NCBI RefSeq assembly: GCF_017814435.1
Contig: NZ_JAGJCB010000008.1
Span: 62,001-126,000, forward strand
Direction of reading: 5' to 3'
Source: Mariniflexile gromovii
GTDB lineage: Bacteria; Bacteroidota; Bacteroidia; Flavobacteriales; Flavobacteriaceae
Length of the DNA stretch: 64,000 nt
Part shown: positions 39,055 to 45,714 of the stretch, piece by piece
Layout of the letters: every line of letters begins with the position of its first letter
Numbering within the stretch: the first letter of the stretch is position 1
Notes under the pieces: model-generated
Told to the model about the DNA's origin: nothing
Databases searched by the model: none
The model's input: the letters and a program-made list of their open reading frames with translations, nothing else
Program-made: the position numbers and the translations under genes

Positions 39055-39908
39055 TACTTCGTCATTAAAGTGTTTTTTCCGTATCTGTAAGCATCAACAA
39101 GGGTTCTAAACTTGTTATCACTGCTCATAAGTTGTTTTATAGAACTTTCCGATATGGTTTTATAGCCCTTTAGTTCACAATGGTGGTTTACTAAATCGGC
39201 TACAACCCTATAAGGGTAAATTTGCTCATATTGTAGGTATGCCATAATTAAAGCTCTGTGAAAATCTTTAACTTTAGTACCCTCTTTATTGTCCTTTAAA
39301 CCATTGTGTATTATCTGTTCTACGGCATCTTCACCCATGTATAGGGCTTGTCTTATGGTTTTTAGCTTTACTTTAAAACGTACCAAACTGGTAATGTTTG
39401 ATTGTAAAACAACCTCATTTTTAATGAGTTCTTTGTGTATTTTAAAACATTCGGACACTTTGCCGTATGTGGTTTTTTCCAGCGTTCCTGTTAAGTGAAC
39501 CATTTGCACCCAGTACGCATGCTCTTTGGCGTATTGGGTAGATAGTTTTATTTGGTTTTCTTGTGAATAGGCTAACCTATCCCAGTATAATTGAAGATAA
39601 CCCCCATATGCCTCGCTAAATGCGTGTTGTAATTTAGCAGCAACGGGATTGCTCAATAGGTTAGCCCTTGAAGATTGTTCTTTTTCTTGTATTGCTTGTA
39701 ATTGTTCAGCTGTTGGGATGTTGTATTTTTCCTTAGTGCCTTTGGGTATGGTTTCAAGTTTTATCCAAACTTTGCGCTTGTCATTAAAATCCTTGATGTT
39801 TTCCCATGATTGGGATTTTTTTTGTCTATAATAACAAAGTGCCTTTTTTAGATAGCTTTCGCTTATCCCAAAAGAAAGAAGTTCAGTATATGTAACATAT
39901 CCAATCAT
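39003..39908 (-). CDS. MuA-like transposase, N-terminal part in frame 0
   Basis: A 301-residue frame that holds the N-terminal part of a Mu-type transposase. It starts with a HTH-like MIGYVTYTELLSFGISESYLKKALCYYRQ, then has the winged-helix/IIalpha-like region with YLQYEQIYPYRVVADLVNHHCELKGYKTISESSIKQLM. It then ends in a short out-of-frame tail (CHMLLGNFQNSLQMFG). The catalytic half continues in the -1 frame from residue near 280. Together the two halves encode about 700 residues, the normal MuA size. No separate function for the 301-residue product is known. Confidence 0.85.
   Translation of the reverse strand: MIGYVTYTELLSFGISESYLKKALCYYRQKKSQSWENIKDFNDKRKVWIKLETIPKGTKEKYNIPTAEQLQAIQEKEQSSRANLLSNPVAAKLQHAFSEAYGGYLQLYWDRLAYSQENQIKLSTQYAKEHAYWVQMVHLTGTLEKTTYGKVSECFKIHKELIKNEVVLQSNITSLVRFKVKLKTIRQALYMGEDAVEQIIHNGLKDNKEGTKVKDFHRALIMAYLQYEQIYPYRVVADLVNHHCELKGYKTISESSIKQLMSSDNKFRTLVDAYRYGKNTLMTKYCHMLLGNFQNSLQMFG
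39073..39079 (-). other. Slippery heptamer A AAA AAC at the transposase frame change
   Basis: Read on the minus strand, frame 0 codons are GGA-AAA-AAC-ACT. Slipping back one base at A-AAA-AAC and continuing with CAC-TTT-AAT-GAC gives HFNDEVLPHAVREL, exactly the frame of the catalytic half. This is a canonical -1 frameshift heptamer. The alternative is a lost A from a run of seven. No downstream stem was worked out. Confidence 0.6.
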
Positions 39909-39923
39909 TAATCAGTGAAGCAT

Positions 39924-40202
39924 TTATTTATCATTAATTAAATCCAATATGTCTTTTTCTAACTGTTTGGTTTCAATGCTTATTTTTTTTTCTTTAACAT
40001 TTTTAGGCTTTAGCTTTTCGTCCTTAATTATCTTTACAGCTTCTTTCATAATACTTATATAAGTATGATGATGATACTTTGTTTTTAATCTAAAAAAGTG
40101 ACTAATCGTTTTTTCGGTTATTCCTGTTCGTCTATAAATTTCTTTTTTAGAACCAAAAGGCAAAAGATTTCCTATTTCTACTATTTTTTGATTATTTTGC
40201 AT
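39924..40202 (-). CDS. Small DNA-binding protein, Ner-like
   Basis: A 92-residue protein at the start of the early operon, divergent from the repressor. Residues 10-50 hold a helix-turn-helix (FGSKKEIYRRTGITEKTISHFFRLK), followed by a basic C terminus with EKKISIETKQLEKDILDLI. Position and size match the negative regulator Ner of Mu, which binds the intergenic operator. It ends 15 bp before the transposase start and is well placed to auto-regulate the operon. Function inferred from position. Confidence 0.65.
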   Translation of the reverse strand: MQNNQKIVEIGNLLPFGSKKEIYRRTGITEKTISHFFRLKTKYHHHTYISIMKEAVKIIKDEKLKPKNVKEKKISIETKQLEKDILDLINDK

Positions 40203-40230
40203 ACTAATTACTTTTAAAGTACATGCAACA

Positions 40231-40247
40231 ATATGATATTTTCATAT
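40231..40247. promoter_or_regulatory. Palindromic operator between the divergent early operons
   Basis: ATATGA-TATTT-TCATAT is a perfect 6-bp inverted repeat with a 5-base spacer, located 28 bp from the Ner-like ATG and 31 bp from the repressor ATG. No second copy was noticed nearby. It is a likely repressor- or Ner-binding site; the exact promoter boxes were not identified with confidence. Confidence 0.5.
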
Positions 40248-40278
40248 TTTAAACAAATTATTATTATTATTTCTTATT

Positions 40279-40845
40279 ATGAAAATTATTAAAGTAGATT
40301 ACATCGATATTTTTGACCATGGTTACAGTTGGGATTTTTCGATTTCAAACAATGAAAATGAAAGACTTTCAAATGTACTTGACTACTTGAAAAAATGGGG
40401 ATTAATCAATTCTTTAAAGGAATTTGCCAAAGATATTGGAGAAAATTCCGTCGGCATGAATGACTTAAAGAAGGGTAGAAAGAAAATTTCTATTAAGCAT
40501 GTTATAAATATGAATAATTCATATTCTTACATTAATACAGATTATATTTTATTAGGAGAGGGGTTGCCTTTTAATGATGAATGGTTAGTTAAAAAAGTTG
40601 ATGAAACTAATAATAGGACTAGAATAGAACTTGATATTGAAAAAGCAAAAGACAAAGAGGCTTGGAAAAAAATATTAGAAGAAAATCCAGATTACATTAA
40701 TACAACAAAAAAACTGCCTACCTCAAAAAAAGAAACATCACTTTATGATAAGTTAATAGTTGTTCAAAATGAACTTTTAGAGGCTAAGAATGAAATAATA
40801 AAACTGAAAGATGAGATTCATAAATTAGTATTAAACCAAAAATAG
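40279..40845 (+). CDS. Phage repressor, XRE-like (cI/c type)
   Basis: A 188-residue protein on the plus strand, divergent from the transposase operon, as for the Mu repressor gene c. Residues 28-75 read like a diverged XRE helix-turn-helix of Bacteroidota phage repressors (RLSNVLDYLKKWGLINSLKEFAKDIG..NDLKKGRKKISIKHVINM), with the usual LLGEG ending. The C-terminal third is a coiled coil (KLIVVQNELLEAKNEIIKLKDEI), suitable for dimerisation. No peptidase (LexA-like) domain is visible. It probably silences the transposition genes. Confidence 0.75.
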   Translation: MKIIKVDYIDIFDHGYSWDFSISNNENERLSNVLDYLKKWGLINSLKEFAKDIGENSVGMNDLKKGRKKISIKHVINMNNSYSYINTDYILLGEGLPFNDEWLVKKVDETNNRTRIELDIEKAKDKEAWKKILEENPDYINTTKKLPTSKKETSLYDKLIVVQNELLEAKNEIIKLKDEIHKLVLNQK

Positions 40846-40850
40846 AAAAG

Positions 40851-40902
40851 GTAACCTAAAACGTAACCTAAATAAATATAAACGGTAACCTAAATAAATA
40901 TA
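40851..40902 (+). repeat. Three GTAACCTAAA direct repeats after the repressor gene
   Basis: GTAACCTAAA occurs at 40851-40860, 40863-40872 and 40885-40894. The last two extend to GTAACCTAAATAAATATA. Candidate transposase or repressor binding sites at the right end of the element. The stretch 40903-40995 shows no gene. Confidence 0.65.
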
Positions 40903-40995
40903 ACTTTTAACCAAGTCAAAATAAAAGCAAACAATTTTTATTTAAGTATCTGTAAAACAATAAAATAAGGTTGCAACTATTTTAAAAAGCAGTTA

Positions 40996-41018
40996 GTTAA
41001 AATGAAATAATACTTTTT
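40996..41018 (+). repeat. Second direct copy of the 22-bp border repeat
   Basis: Repeats the sequence of 33151-33172 (GTTAAAA followed by TGAAATAATACTTTT) in the same orientation, with one more matching T on the inverted copy at 41259. Together the two direct copies enclose all phage genes. Confidence 0.75.
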
Positions 41019-41048
41019 AGGTATGAAAAAATATTGTAAGTTATTGTA

Positions 41049-41084
41049 AAACAGCCTTTAAACATAATTTAAACGCTGTTTTTT
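41049..41084. terminator. Bidirectional terminator-like hairpin
   Basis: ACAGC-CTTTAAA and TTTAAAC-GCTGT pair around a 5-base loop with one mismatch, followed by T's on the plus strand and an A/T-rich stretch on the other. It overlaps the stop codon of the transporter remnant, so it is probably the original terminator of that gene. Confidence 0.65.
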
Positions 41085-41201
41085 CATTTCTATTAAAACT
41101 AACAGGCAAATTGCAAAACAAGCTAAAGCATAAAATAAAATAGTAGTAAAACCAAGTGCAACCGCATCAATATACCAGTAATTAAGCACAAATGCACCTT
41201 T
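41058..41201 (-). pseudogene. C-terminal transporter remnant (membrane segments)
   Basis: On the minus strand the frame from about 41201 to the TAA at 41058 reads GAFVLNYWYIDAVALGFTTILF then YALACFAICLLVLIEMKKQR. This is one long hydrophobic stretch followed by a basic tail, as at the C terminus of an MFS-type transporter. No start codon and no upstream homology exist, because a stop precedes it. The 3' end with its hairpin is intact, so a transporter gene has been cut. MFS transporters often neighbour alpha-amylase genes in flavobacterial maltose loci, which fits the amylase remnant next to it. The family assignment is uncertain. Confidence 0.45.
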
Positions 41202-41258
41202 TTAAAGTTCTAAATGGTACATGAGTTAACAAAAAATAGTAGTGAATGATAGTTTTTT

Positions 41259-41274
41259 AAAAAGTATTATTTCA
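41259..41274 (-). repeat. Inverted copy of the border repeat
   Basis: AAAAAGTATTATTTCA is the reverse complement of TGAAATAATACTTTTT. It lies 87 bp before the frame of the amylase remnant and 240 bp from the second direct copy. The stretch 41275-41360 holds no gene and no further clear signal. Confidence 0.75.
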
Positions 41275-41360
41275 TGTAAAAGTACCTAAACCGCCCAAAA
41301 CCCTAACAAAATCAACCTTTTTCGAACCTTTTTATATTTATGTAATAGTATTGTTTTTAA

Positions 41361-42026
41361 TTAACCCCCATAAAAGCATTTCGAAGTTTAATCAATTTTC
41401 AATTTAAATGGAATGCAGCTCAACAAGATTATGAGACACTTTTTAGCACGTATTCAGATTATTTAAATACAGATTTAGAAGGCTTTGGAACATTAAATTA
41501 TGTATCATCGCATGATGATGGTGACCCATTTGATAAAAACAGAAGTAAACCATTTGAAGCAGGTACTAAATTATTGCTCGCACCAGGAACTTCGCAAGTG
41601 TATTATGGAGATGAATCGGCACGGTCTTTAATTATTGAAGGGACTCAAGGCGATGCCACTTTACGGTCATTTATGAATTGGAAAGACATTAACGAAAACC
41701 CAGAAACAAAAGCCATTTTAACCCACTACCAGAAGCTAGGACAGTTTAGAGCAAAACATCCAGCTGTTGGTGCGGGAACGCATCAAATGATTTCAAAAAG
41801 TCCTTATGTTTTCAGTAGGAGTTTTTCAAAAGGAGACTTCCTCGATTTAGTTGTGATTGGATTGGATTTATCTGAAGGCGAAAAAATCATGGATGCTTCA
41901 TCAGTATTTAATAACGGGAATAGACTGCATGATGCCTATTCAAATCAAGATGTAATAGTTGAAAACGGAACTGTTAAAATCAACTCTAATTTCACTATTG
42001 TTCTATTAGAAAATGGCGCTGAATAA
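41361..42026 (+). pseudogene. Alpha-amylase (GH13) C-terminal remnant
   Basis: The frame is open from TTA at 41361 (stop just before it) to 42026, about 221 codons without a proper start. A TTG at 41574 could only give 150 residues. FKWNAAQQDYETLF, NYVSSHDDGDPFDKNRSKPFEAGTKLLL and VYYGDES belong to the end of the GH13 barrel: the HDD stretch is the last conserved region. A C-terminal beta-domain follows (VIGLDLSEGEKI.. IVLLENG). The catalytic nucleophile and acid/base regions are missing, so the gene is dead. Its 5' part would have lain towards the Mu-like element, where DNA has been lost. Confidence 0.85.
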
Positions 42027-42059
42027 TCACTGACATAATGTTGATTATCAATTAATTTT

Positions 42060-42131
42060 GTCAAATTGAGCGCAGTCGAAACCTAATTAAAAATCGAACT
42101 TTTTAAGACCTTTCGAGTGCGCTTAAGGTGA
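42060..42131. repeat. Intergenic inverted repeat, second REP-like type
   Basis: GTCAAATTGAGCGCAGTCGA at 42060 and the imperfect inverted copy TTTCGAGTGCGCTTAAGGTGA at 42111-42131 enclose an A/T-rich loop. GAGCGCAGTCGAA is, from memory, a frequent intergenic repeat core of flavobacteria. It separates the amylase remnant from the injection-system operon. The remaining bases up to 42218 hold no gene. Confidence 0.6.
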
Positions 42132-42218
42132 TATAGTTTGACATTATTGACTAAAGAACTTTAAAATTGAATTTCTCACATTGAACTCACAATGAATAAT
42201 TTCTTTTTTTTCATTGGA

Positions 42219-43535
42219 TTATCGCATAATTCTTCCACCTTTTTGATATTCTCTTTGAATTCCATTAACAATGTATGATTGATATACAGTTTTTTTATTA
42301 TCAGCCAAGGCACACAAACAAGAATATTGAACAATATTCATTATTTCTGCACCAGATAACTCGTATTTTTGGACAAGTTGAACAAGGTCAATATCTGAAT
42401 GAAGTTTAACTTTAGATGGAAATGCATTTTTCCAAAGCAATAATCTTTCTGAAAACTTGGGCAACGGAAAATGAATGATAGCCTGAAAGCGTCTTACAAA
42501 TGCTTCATCAATATTGCTTTTAAGGTTAGATGCCAAAATAACCAGCCCATTATAATTTTCTATTCTTTGTAATAAATAGGAAACTTCTTGATTTGCATAT
42601 TTATCATGTGCATCCCTTACGTTGGTGCGTTTACCAAAAAGGGCATCAGCTTCATCAAAAAAAAGTATGTTCTCGGTTTTTTCTGCTTTAGCTAGTAAAT
42701 TAGATAGATTTTTTTCAGTTTCACCTATAAATTTAGACACAACCATCGAAAGATCTATTTTATAAACATCTTTACCCGTCTGCTTACCCAATAGGCTTGC
42801 CGTTAACGTTTTGCCCGTTCCTGGTGGCCCATGAAACAGCACTCTGTAACCGGGTTTCAGTTTTTTGTGCATCCCCCAGTCATTCATCAAGGTATTACCA
42901 TGTGTTATCCAAGCGTGTAATTCCTGAATTTGTTTAGAGGTTTCATCACTTAAAATGAGGTCATCCCAATCCATTTTTGTTTCAATAACTTGGGCTGGAA
43001 ATTTCATACTAAAGCTTGGTTTATTGGTTTTTCCTTGGGTTAAAAGTTCTACATATTCTTGCGACATTATAATTTTTCCGCTCAACTTGGGTTCTCCTTC
43101 AAGAGGTTTTTCTAACCATAAAATTTGATGTTTTGCAAAAAAATGATTGGAATGAAAAATATCATATGTCTTTTTGTTTTCCTGAAAATTTATTCCAGAA
43201 AGCAAAAACATAGTCGTTTCGCCAGTTGGAAGAAAACCTCTAAAGTTTTTCCCTCGAACACCTCCAAGCTGAGGAAAATCTCCCGTAGTTGCTAATTTAT
43301 TTTGAATGATACTATCCAGAAAGTTGCTTTGCACATGAGGTGAAAGGCAAAGTAACAATACTAATTTTTCTTCTTTATCCAATCCAGCTTCCTTAATAAA
43401 ATCTGGGATATACAATGTCCATTCACTCATTTCTGGTATCGTGGGCTCTTGGTTATCCTTATCGGGTTGAAAATATTGGTCCAATCGGTACTGAATAAAT
43501 TCTTTTAGATATTTGAATTCTGGATTAGTGTTCAT
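42219..43535 (-). CDS. AAA+ ATPase of the contractile injection system (Afp15-like)
   Basis: A 438-residue cytoplasmic protein. The N-terminal half (to about 200) is a helical domain that includes LLCLSPHVQSNFLDSII, found in eCIS ATPases. The AAA+ module has Walker A GPPGTGKT near residue 235, Walker B ILFFDEADALFG near residue 293 and an arginine finger region (EAFVRRFQAIIHF). In Afp/PVC-type systems this ATPase is thought to help final assembly or sheath and cargo handling; the exact role is unknown. It is the last gene of the minus-strand operon visible here, 49 bp after the second DUF4157 gene. No strong terminator is visible after it. Confidence 0.9.
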   Translation of the reverse strand: MNTNPEFKYLKEFIQYRLDQYFQPDKDNQEPTIPEMSEWTLYIPDFIKEAGLDKEEKLVLLLCLSPHVQSNFLDSIIQNKLATTGDFPQLGGVRGKNFRGFLPTGETTMFLLSGINFQENKKTYDIFHSNHFFAKHQILWLEKPLEGEPKLSGKIIMSQEYVELLTQGKTNKPSFSMKFPAQVIETKMDWDDLILSDETSKQIQELHAWITHGNTLMNDWGMHKKLKPGYRVLFHGPPGTGKTLTASLLGKQTGKDVYKIDLSMVVSKFIGETEKNLSNLLAKAEKTENILFFDEADALFGKRTNVRDAHDKYANQEVSYLLQRIENYNGLVILASNLKSNIDEAFVRRFQAIIHFPLPKFSERLLLWKNAFPSKVKLHSDIDLVQLVQKYELSGAEIMNIVQYSCLCALADNKKTVYQSYIVNGIQREYQKGGRIMR

Positions 43536-43583
43536 AATTAAGCTTATTGATAAAGTTCTTCTGCATTTTATATTTAATGTTGA

Positions 43584-44924
43584 TTAAGGCACAGATTCAG
43601 TAGCAGTAGTTGGGCAGGTAAAAGTTGCACCATGGAATGGATCTATAGCATCCTGATCAGCTTGTGCTTCCGCTTTCCAAGATTCCTGCATGCTACGTAA
43701 TTGCTCTCTAATTTGTGATATGCCTGCATCTCGATTTTCAGCTTCTACGCTAAAATTAATTGCTCGAAATCGTTCCTGCATAACTGTTCTCCATCGTTCT
43801 CCAATAACTCGATGCTCTTGTTCATGAGCATTCAACACTGTCATCATAGCATTCCAAGCAGCTCTATCTGCTTCTCGGTTAGGACGTTTAGAAGGTGACC
43901 ATGAGGGTTTATCTATGGTTGTGTTTACAGTTACCGTAAGTCCACTATGTCCAGTTACTGTTAAACGAATGCGACCATCATCCATTGATTCAGGTGGACT
44001 AATATTTAAATTGCCATTAAAACTATAATCTGAATTAGTTTGTGCCCACCCGGGTAAATAGGGCGAATTATTATCTAACCACTCTACCACATCATCACAT
44101 TCCAATTCTGATGGTACTCTATAGGCTTGAATTTTTGGTTGAATATTTTTTGATTGCTGCACCACATGTGTCAATTCATGTGCTAGTAAACGCTTTCCAT
44201 TGGCAGAATCTGGATTGTACTTTCCTGAATTAAAATACACATCTTTTCCATGAGTGAAAGCTTGAGCCCCTAATTGTTTATTCATTTTTACAGCATCTGT
44301 ATCCGTATGAATATTTACATCACTAAAATCGACCCCAAAAGACGACTCCATTTCTGATTTTATGTTTCTTGACAAACTTTTACCCTTTCCTGATTTGTTT
44401 TTTATTTGTTGTGAAAGTGTATTGCTTACGGTTTGATTTGTGGAATTACTCTTTGATTGTATCATTTCTTCCTCTTCCTCCCCATCCTTTTTACTCACCA
44501 TTTCTTCCTCTTCCTCTTCTGCTTCTTTCATACTAACCGCTTCTTCCTCTTCTTCACCTTCTTTCTTGCTGATTTCTCGCTTTTCCTGAACTAATTTACC
44601 CTCTTCTACACGTTGTTCAGCAGTTCCTAATTTCTCATCTTCTTGTGGGGTCGCTAAAGATTCACGTTGGATATTACTTATTTCTTTATTTTGAATATTT
44701 GGTTTTGCAGCATTATTAACTACCGCATCCGCCATACTATCTGCTTCTTTTTCATATTTATCGCCAGGTTTACCAACCGTAAGTTTTGTTTGTACACCTA
44801 ATGCGTTTGAACCATTAAAGAATGGCGTTCTGTTTTCCTTCGAAAAAAATGGGGCTTCCGTTTTTTCAGTTTCTTCGTTATTGTGAGGACTTTTATTCCG
44901 ACGGCTAGAAAATATGCTTTTCAT
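43584..44924 (-). CDS. DUF4157 protein with C-terminal HEQEH metalloprotease-like domain
   Basis: A 446-residue soluble protein without signal peptide. Residues 15-75 carry the leader pattern seen in eCIS-associated proteins (APFF.., TPFF.., VQTKLTVGKPGDKYEKEADS). An extremely acidic low-complexity stretch (about 115-160) follows. DUF4157 lies around residues 195-260, with HELTH in LLAHELTHVVQQS near 249. The C-terminal 180 residues contain LNAHEQEHRVIGERW near 366, a HExxH motif resembling the predicted Zn-dependent protease family DUF922. Probable cargo or effector of the injection system. The leader is shared with the 47714-52990 protein. Confidence 0.8.
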   Translation of the reverse strand: MKSIFSSRRNKSPHNNEETEKTEAPFFSKENRTPFFNGSNALGVQTKLTVGKPGDKYEKEADSMADAVVNNAAKPNIQNKEISNIQRESLATPQEDEKLGTAEQRVEEGKLVQEKREISKKEGEEEEEAVSMKEAEEEEEEMVSKKDGEEEEEMIQSKSNSTNQTVSNTLSQQIKNKSGKGKSLSRNIKSEMESSFGVDFSDVNIHTDTDAVKMNKQLGAQAFTHGKDVYFNSGKYNPDSANGKRLLAHELTHVVQQSKNIQPKIQAYRVPSELECDDVVEWLDNNSPYLPGWAQTNSDYSFNGNLNISPPESMDDGRIRLTVTGHSGLTVTVNTTIDKPSWSPSKRPNREADRAAWNAMMTVLNAHEQEHRVIGERWRTVMQERFRAINFSVEAENRDAGISQIREQLRSMQESWKAEAQADQDAIDPFHGATFTCPTTATESVP

Positions 44925-44936
44925 GATTCATTATTT

Positions 44937-45701
44937 TTAATTAGTTTTTAACAAAAACTCTTTTGCAAGTTCTGTATAATCTTCTGCGCCATTCGAACTT
45001 TTATCGAATGTAAAAATATCCAACCCGTTTTCCTGTGCATTAGCAAGCGTGATATTTGATCTGACACGGCTTTCAAACACTTTTCCTTTTGAAAATTCTT
45101 TTTCAAGTTGTGTTTTAACTTTACGGTTCATTGTTTTTCTTTGGTCATATCTGGTAAGCACAAATCCTAAAAGTTTAAGATTTTTATTCATTTTTTTCAC
45201 AAGATCTAAATGTTTTAAAAAACTCTTAGCTCCTTTTAAGGGTAAAAATTCTGCCTGTAATGGTATCAAAACCATATCGCTTGCTACCAAGGCGTTTATA
45301 GTTAGCATTCCCATGGAGGGCGGACAATCAATAAAAACAAAATCATAGCCTTTAAGTGAACTAAGAAGTTGTGCCAAAATTTGTTCCCTGCCGTAAACAC
45401 TGGCTAGTTCCAATTCAGCATTTGCCAAATCTAATGATGATGGTATTAAATCCAATCCTGAAGCACTTATTAAAGCATCTGTTATTTTTGTCCGTTCACC
45501 AAATGCTTCTTTATGCAATACTGTGTAAACAGATTTTTTAACTTCATCTTTTATTACTAAAGATTGTGTGAGGTTCGCTTGCGGATCCACATCAATAAGC
45601 AATACCTTTTTGCCCAGATTCTTTAAACCGGCGGCAAGGTTTATTGCCGTTGTTGTTTTTCCTACCCCACCTTTAAAATTTGCTACAGAAATTATTTTCA
45701 T
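44937..45701 (-). CDS. ParA/Soj-type ATPase
   Basis: A 254-residue soluble ATPase with the deviant Walker A KGGVGKTT (Lys10 signature, Lys15), VLLIDVDPQANLTQSL and Walker B YDFVFIDCPPSMGMLTINAL. It lacks an N-terminal HTH, so it is of the Soj/MinD-like short type. No parB gene is visible nearby. It sits inside the injection-system operon, 13 bp from the DUF4157 gene on one side and 13 bp from the haloperoxidase gene on the other. ParA proteins position or segregate plasmids, chromosomes and large protein bodies. A role in spreading assembled injection particles in the cell is inferred from context only. Confidence 0.88.
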   Translation of the reverse strand: MKIISVANFKGGVGKTTTAINLAAGLKNLGKKVLLIDVDPQANLTQSLVIKDEVKKSVYTVLHKEAFGERTKITDALISASGLDLIPSSLDLANAELELASVYGREQILAQLLSSLKGYDFVFIDCPPSMGMLTINALVASDMVLIPLQAEFLPLKGAKSFLKHLDLVKKMNKNLKLLGFVLTRYDQRKTMNRKVKTQLEKEFSKGKVFESRVRSNITLANAQENGLDIFTFDKSSNGAEDYTELAKEFLLKTN

Positions 45702-45714
45702 ACCTATTATTATT

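Larger units (their letters stand above)
33151..41018. mobile_element. Mu-like transposable prophage, much reduced
   Basis: Between the two direct copies of a 22-bp repeat lies a Mu-type gene order. A plus-strand repressor stands divergent to a Ner-like gene, transposase A, ATPase B, a morphogenesis protein, a protease/scaffold, a major capsid protein and a DUF6046-like protein. No terminase, portal, tail, lysis or host-nuclease-inhibitor genes are seen, so only about 8 kb of a normally 35-40 kb genome remains. The true ends are uncertain: a clean 5-bp target duplication is not visible. TAAAA lies at 33153-33157 and at 41277-41281, but two bases off the inverted repeat on the right. It may be a deletion derivative or a satellite-like element. 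Confidence 0.7.

Noticed and set aside
41003-41274. A miniature inverted-repeat transposon (MITE)
   Set aside because: The inverted ends enclose a transporter gene tail and its terminator, and no clean target duplication was found.
33153-41281. TAAAA as a 5-bp target-site duplication of the Mu-like element
   Set aside because: The right copy is two bases off the repeat end and A-rich sequence makes a chance match likely.
41574-42026. A short intact gene starting with TTG at 41574
   Set aside because: The amylase similarity extends upstream of this codon without a start and lacks the catalytic regions.
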